DNA from: Spirochaetaceae bacterium
GTDB taxonomy: Bacteria > Spirochaetota > Spirochaetia > Treponematales > Breznakiellaceae
Direction of reading: 5' to 3'
Assembly (NCBI GenBank): GCA_031265635.1
Contig: JAISCK010000106.1
Span: 1 to 8,594, forward strand
DNA: 8,594 nt
Below the pieces are notes generated by a model. The model was given only the letters and a program-made list of their open reading frames with translations. It was not told the origin of the DNA and ran no database searches. The first letter of the stretch is position 1, and each line of letters begins with the position of its first letter. Position numbers and translations under genes: made by a program. Below, piece by piece: positions 6,201-8,594 of the stretch.

Positions 6201-7796
6201 TTACTGCGGGCTCTCCGGTTCACCGAAAATTTTATCTTTAGATGTTTTCCGGTAGGGAATACCATTGGGGAAGTCCCGTTTTAACTGTTTGAAAAAGGCA
6301 AGGATCAGTACCGCCATAGCAATACATATGGGGAACCCGGTAATAATGGAAACGGTTTGCAAGGGCTGCAGCGCCCTGCGGTTCAGCAGATAAAGTCCCA
6401 AAGAAACCGCGCCCGCCAGAACAAGCCAGAAGGCGATATTCCATATTTGAGGATCTTGATTGCCCTTGATTTTCTTCTCGGCGGAAGCGGCAAGCGAATA
6501 CCCCACTGCCACATGCCCTGTAACATAGGAAAGAAGACATACCGCGGTAAAAAGGATAATCATTAAAAAACCGCCAGGGGCATGATTCAGCATATCAATA
6601 ACCACTTGGCCCCGGCCTGACTCATTGAGAGTTTTGGTCAAATCAATTACACCGCTTCTCTGTAGATTCATGCCGAAAGCCGGTAATACCATGTAAAAAA
6701 GCATGCAGCCGAGAGAACCTGCCGAAAGTCCCCCCGCTACCAGTTGGCGAATTGTACGGCCCTTGGAAATTTTAGCGATAAAGAGACCAAAGGGCAGAGC
6801 ATATACCGCCCACCAGGACATGTAAAAAATAGGCCAGGCCTGTGGAAACCCGCCGCCGCCTACCGGGTCCGTATTAAAGCTCATATATATAAAATTCTGA
6901 AGCATGAGTCCCAAGGCATCGCTGGACTGGTTAAAGATAAACCAAGTGGGCCCAAATACCACCAGCAGGACCAGCAGAATCACAAAGCCCCACATATTAA
7001 TATTACTCAGCCGGGCCACGCCCTTCTTCATCCCCAACGCTATGGTAAAGAGAGGAACAAAAGTCCAGAGGGCAATAACCAGCACATCGATCCCCGCATT
7101 GCTTCCTGACAGGCCGAACATATGGGCGATGCCACTGGCAATCGGAGGGGTGCCCAAGGCCAAGGAGGTGAGTACACCACCCAAAAGTCCGAATATATAA
7201 AGGAAGTTTAGAGCATGTCCCGCCAGTCCATCGGAGAGGTTTCCCAGAAGAGGCCGGGCATAATCGCTCATCTTCATATTGCTTTTTCTTTTGACAAAAA
7301 AGAAATAAGCGATAGGCACTGAAACTGAAATATAGATGGCCCAAGCTGAAGGTCCCCAATGAAACATACCGTAGGCCGAAGCCCATCGATATGCGTCAAG
7401 ACTTCCCGGTTCAAGACCGAAAGGCGGGGCATCAACAATCCACATCCATTCAATAGATGCCAAGTACAAAAGACTTCCCCCTGTACCGGAAGTAAGTATC
7501 ATGCCGAGCCATGTCATGGTAGAATAATCGGGCTTTTCATCCTTGCCCCCAAGAACAATGTTACCCATGGGTGAGAAAGCATAGAACAGGCACACTCCCA
7601 ACATTATCACGGTAAACACAAGGAAGAACCAGCCAAGTTCATTGGTAGTAAAGGCATGGATAATACTCAACACCTCATTGCTTTTTACGGGGAAGATATA
7701 GAAGAACACCCCGAGGGCCAAAGTTACCGCAGTGGCGGGAATAAAAACCGCCTTGTCGATACGCCTTTTTTCACTGTTGTCTACTAAATTGCTCAT
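6201..7796 (-). CDS. BCCT-family transporter, CaiT-like (betaine/carnitine-type substrate)
   Basis: Inner-membrane carrier of 531 aa with about twelve hydrophobic segments. BCCT proteins carry betaine, carnitine, choline and related compounds. The CaiT branch is suggested by SIEWMWIVDAPPFGLEPGS (114-132), AYGMFHWGPSAWAIY (141-155), GVLTSLALGTPPIASGI (207-223) and the helix FPQAWPIFYMSWWAVYALPF (317-336) leading into AKISKGRTIRQL. Aromatic-box residues Trp 147, Trp 152, Trp 321 and Trp 328-Trp 329 are kept. By my alignment from memory, the CaiT arginine that fills the second sodium site is Ala 261 here, so coupling is unclear. The start is ATG 7796, 4 nt after AGGAGG; the ATG at 7814 has no ribosome binding site. 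The gene has its own promoter and faces the IclR gene. It likely imports, or exchanges, the substrate of the nearby flavoenzyme; this is inference. Confidence 0.88.
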   Translation of the reverse strand: MSNLVDNSEKRRIDKAVFIPATAVTLALGVFFYIFPVKSNEVLSIIHAFTTNELGWFFLVFTVIMLGVCLFYAFSPMGNIVLGGKDEKPDYSTMTWLGMILTSGTGGSLLYLASIEWMWIVDAPPFGLEPGSLDAYRWASAYGMFHWGPSAWAIYISVSVPIAYFFFVKRKSNMKMSDYARPLLGNLSDGLAGHALNFLYIFGLLGGVLTSLALGTPPIASGIAHMFGLSGSNAGIDVLVIALWTFVPLFTIALGMKKGVARLSNINMWGFVILLVLLVVFGPTWFIFNQSSDALGLMLQNFIYMSFNTDPVGGGGFPQAWPIFYMSWWAVYALPFGLFIAKISKGRTIRQLVAGGLSAGSLGCMLFYMVLPAFGMNLQRSGVIDLTKTLNESGRGQVVIDMLNHAPGGFLMIILFTAVCLLSYVTGHVAVGYSLAASAEKKIKGNQDPQIWNIAFWLVLAGAVSLGLYLLNRRALQPLQTVSIITGFPICIAMAVLILAFFKQLKRDFPNGIPYRKTSKDKIFGEPESPQ

Positions 7797-7804
7797 AAAA
7801 CCTC

Positions 7805-7819
7805 CTGTATACATTACAG
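7805..7819. repeat. Inverted repeat over the BCCT ribosome binding site region
   Basis: CTGTA (7805-7809) and TACAG (7815-7819) are perfect arms around a 5-nt spacer, ending within the AGGAGG site of the BCCT gene. It could be a short operator or a leader hairpin; the arms are short and chance is possible. Confidence 0.35.
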
Positions 7820-7832
7820 TTCTTATTTCTAA

Positions 7833-7862
7833 ATATTAAACTATATTTCTAAATTTTGTCAA
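7833..7862 (-). promoter_or_regulatory. Sigma70-type promoter of the BCCT gene
   Basis: On the minus strand a perfect -35 TTGACA (7862-7857) is followed by TTAATA (7839-7834) at 17 nt, or TAATAT (7838-7833) at 18 nt. Two copies of ATTTCTAAAT (plus strand, 7825-7834 and 7845-7854), starting 20 bp apart, flank and fill the spacer; two helical turns would put them on one face of the DNA. Confidence 0.75.
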
Positions 7863-7872
7863 GAAAAATTTA
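7850..7872. promoter_or_regulatory. Inverted repeat over the BCCT -35: candidate operator
   Basis: TAAATTTT (7850-7857) and AAAATTTA (7865-7872) are perfect 8-bp arms with a 7-nt spacer. The repeat covers the -35 box of the BCCT promoter, where bound protein would block RNA polymerase. The neighbouring IclR protein is the obvious candidate. AT-richness raises the odds of a chance match. Confidence 0.5.
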
Positions 7873-7879
7873 TCTGACA

Positions 7880-7905
7880 GGATACCAGGAACGTCCTGTA
7901 TATCC
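7880..7905. repeat. Interrupted inverted repeat upstream of the BCCT promoter
   Basis: GGATA and CAGGA (7880-7884, 7886-7890) pair with TCCTG and TATCC (7894-7898, 7901-7905) around an ACG centre. It lies about 20 bp upstream of the -35, a typical activator position, and includes the 10-mer CCTGTATATC (7895-7904), which recurs in the leader of the FAD-oxidoreductase gene. Confidence 0.4.
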
Positions 7906-8019
7906 GAAACAAGCTAAAATATCAAATTTGTCTGAATACTTCAATTTTGGAACAAATTCCGCTAAGCATGGAGATTAAGCGGGTATTCCCAACGCGGGAA
8001 AAGCCCACGCCGTAATTTC

Positions 8020-8594
8020 TTATTTTTCCGTTAAAGTGTATACGCCGTCCCAGGTGGCCGGGGGCGGCTTTGCAAGAAAAGCCAGGCAGCGGTCAAGGTA
8101 TTTTTGGGCGGGGCCGTCTCCGGCTTTGATTGATAATACTTCCCGGAAACCTTCCGCGGCCTGTTTCCAGGTCCGCTTCTCAAAACAGTTCAATGCTTCG
8201 TCAAAAACTCCGGCCAGTTTGATGTGTCCGGGGGCGGCGCTTTTCCTAAAGTCCAGCAGTTCGTACAGCCGCAGGGGTTCGCTGATGCCCACCACCCGCA
8301 CCCGGTCAAGACGGCGGCAAAGGAATTCATCGCCGGTCCGAGCGCGGGTGTATTCGCTGATGAGGGTTCCGCCGGTATGGTATTGCTTGTTAATTCCCTC
8401 AAGCCGGGACGCGATGTTTACCGCGTTGCCCATGATGGTATAATCCATTTTATTTTCGGAACCCATGTTCCCCACAACCATTTCGCCTGAGTTAATTCCT
8501 ATCCGGGTAAAAAGCGGCGAAGGGCTTAACTGTCCCGCCCTTAGTTTCGCGTTCAGTTCCTGTTCCGCGGCCTTCATCGCCAGGGCGCCGCGGC
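8020..8594 (-). CDS. Class III adenylate/guanylate cyclase, C-terminal part (N-terminus beyond right edge)
   Basis: The frame is open to the right edge, giving 191 codons; an ATG at 8577 is internal, since RGALAMKAAEQEL continues the usual cyclase helix. The enzyme would make cyclic AMP (or GMP) from the nucleoside triphosphate. Seen here are FTRIGINSGEMVVGNMGS, a core strand-loop of the fold, and YTIMGNAVNIASRLEGIN, carrying the transition-state Asn and Arg (N and R of VNIASR). The base-selecting position reads Thr (Y-T-I-M), as in Lys-Thr bacterial adenylate cyclases, so cAMP is more likely. The metal-binding aspartates and any sensor domain lie outside the window. After the catalytic domain comes LYELLDF and a TPR-like segment (FDEALNCFEKRTWKQAAEGF) ending about 185 residues in. 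No obvious link to the islet genes beyond position. Confidence 0.9.
   Translation of the reverse strand, partial: RGALAMKAAEQELNAKLRAGQLSPSPLFTRIGINSGEMVVGNMGSENKMDYTIMGNAVNIASRLEGINKQYHTGGTLISEYTRARTGDEFLCRRLDRVRVVGISEPLRLYELLDFRKSAAPGHIKLAGVFDEALNCFEKRTWKQAAEGFREVLSIKAGDGPAQKYLDRCLAFLAKPPPATWDGVYTLTEK

Noticed and set aside
7797..7814. BCCT start at ATG 7814
   Set aside because: No ribosome binding site precedes it; AGGAGG sits just before ATG 7796 instead.
7992..8010. Hairpin after the cyclase gene (CGCGGG with CCCACGC) as a terminator
   Set aside because: Stem needs G-U pairs and no T run follows on the minus strand, so it is not convincing.
1..8594. CRISPR array, insertion sequence, tRNA or rRNA
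   Set aside because: No regularly spaced repeats, transposase-like frame, terminal inverted repeats or cloverleaf-like sequence was recognised on either strand.

Overview
The window looks like part of a spirochaete chromosome, most likely a Treponema or a close relative. Three things support this: the three-gene cluster at the left matches the riboflavin-uptake system RfuABC(D) described in Treponema pallidum; the lipoprotein signal of its binding protein has a relaxed, spirochaete-like lipobox; and the partial class III cyclase at the right edge carries a short C-terminal repeat-like extension that I associate with spirochaete cyclases. The genus is an inference; no rRNA or marker gene is present.

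Layout. Positions 1-3612 (minus strand, GC-rich, about 60-70% in lines I counted) hold one transcription unit: a sigma70-type promoter (3584-3612), an FMN riboswitch aptamer (3424-3571), a roughly 150-nt expression platform with competing hairpins, then rfuA (binding lipoprotein), rfuB (double ATPase) and rfuC (permease, cut by the left edge). The genes overlap by about 11 bp (rfuA/rfuB) and 8 bp (rfuB/rfuC). A second permease, rfuD, would be expected beyond position 1. Riboflavin is read from two independent signs: the BMP/PnrA-type transporter family and the FMN riboswitch in front of it.

Positions about 3640-7960 are clearly less GC-rich (45-48% in lines I counted) and hold three genes that look like one small catabolic islet: a FAD-dependent oxidoreductase (+), an IclR-family regulator (+) and, convergent to them, a CaiT-type BCCT transporter (-). 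Both enzyme and transporter have strong sigma70-type promoters. These two promoter regions share two exact 10-mers and have inverted repeats over or near the -35, so I infer joint control, probably by the IclR protein. Transporter class suggests a betaine or carnitine-like quaternary or trimethylammonium substrate; the actual substrate and reaction cannot be read from sequence.

Positions 8020-8594 return to high GC and hold the C-terminal half of a class III adenylate/guanylate cyclase (minus strand, cut by the right edge).

How the parts may work together: the islet brings in a small substrate (BCCT), oxidises or reduces it with a flavoenzyme, and senses it through IclR. It sits head-to-head with a flavin-responsive riboflavin importer. 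That neighbourhood, the unusual riboswitch P2 arm and expression platform, and the lower-GC islet are the points most worth checking.
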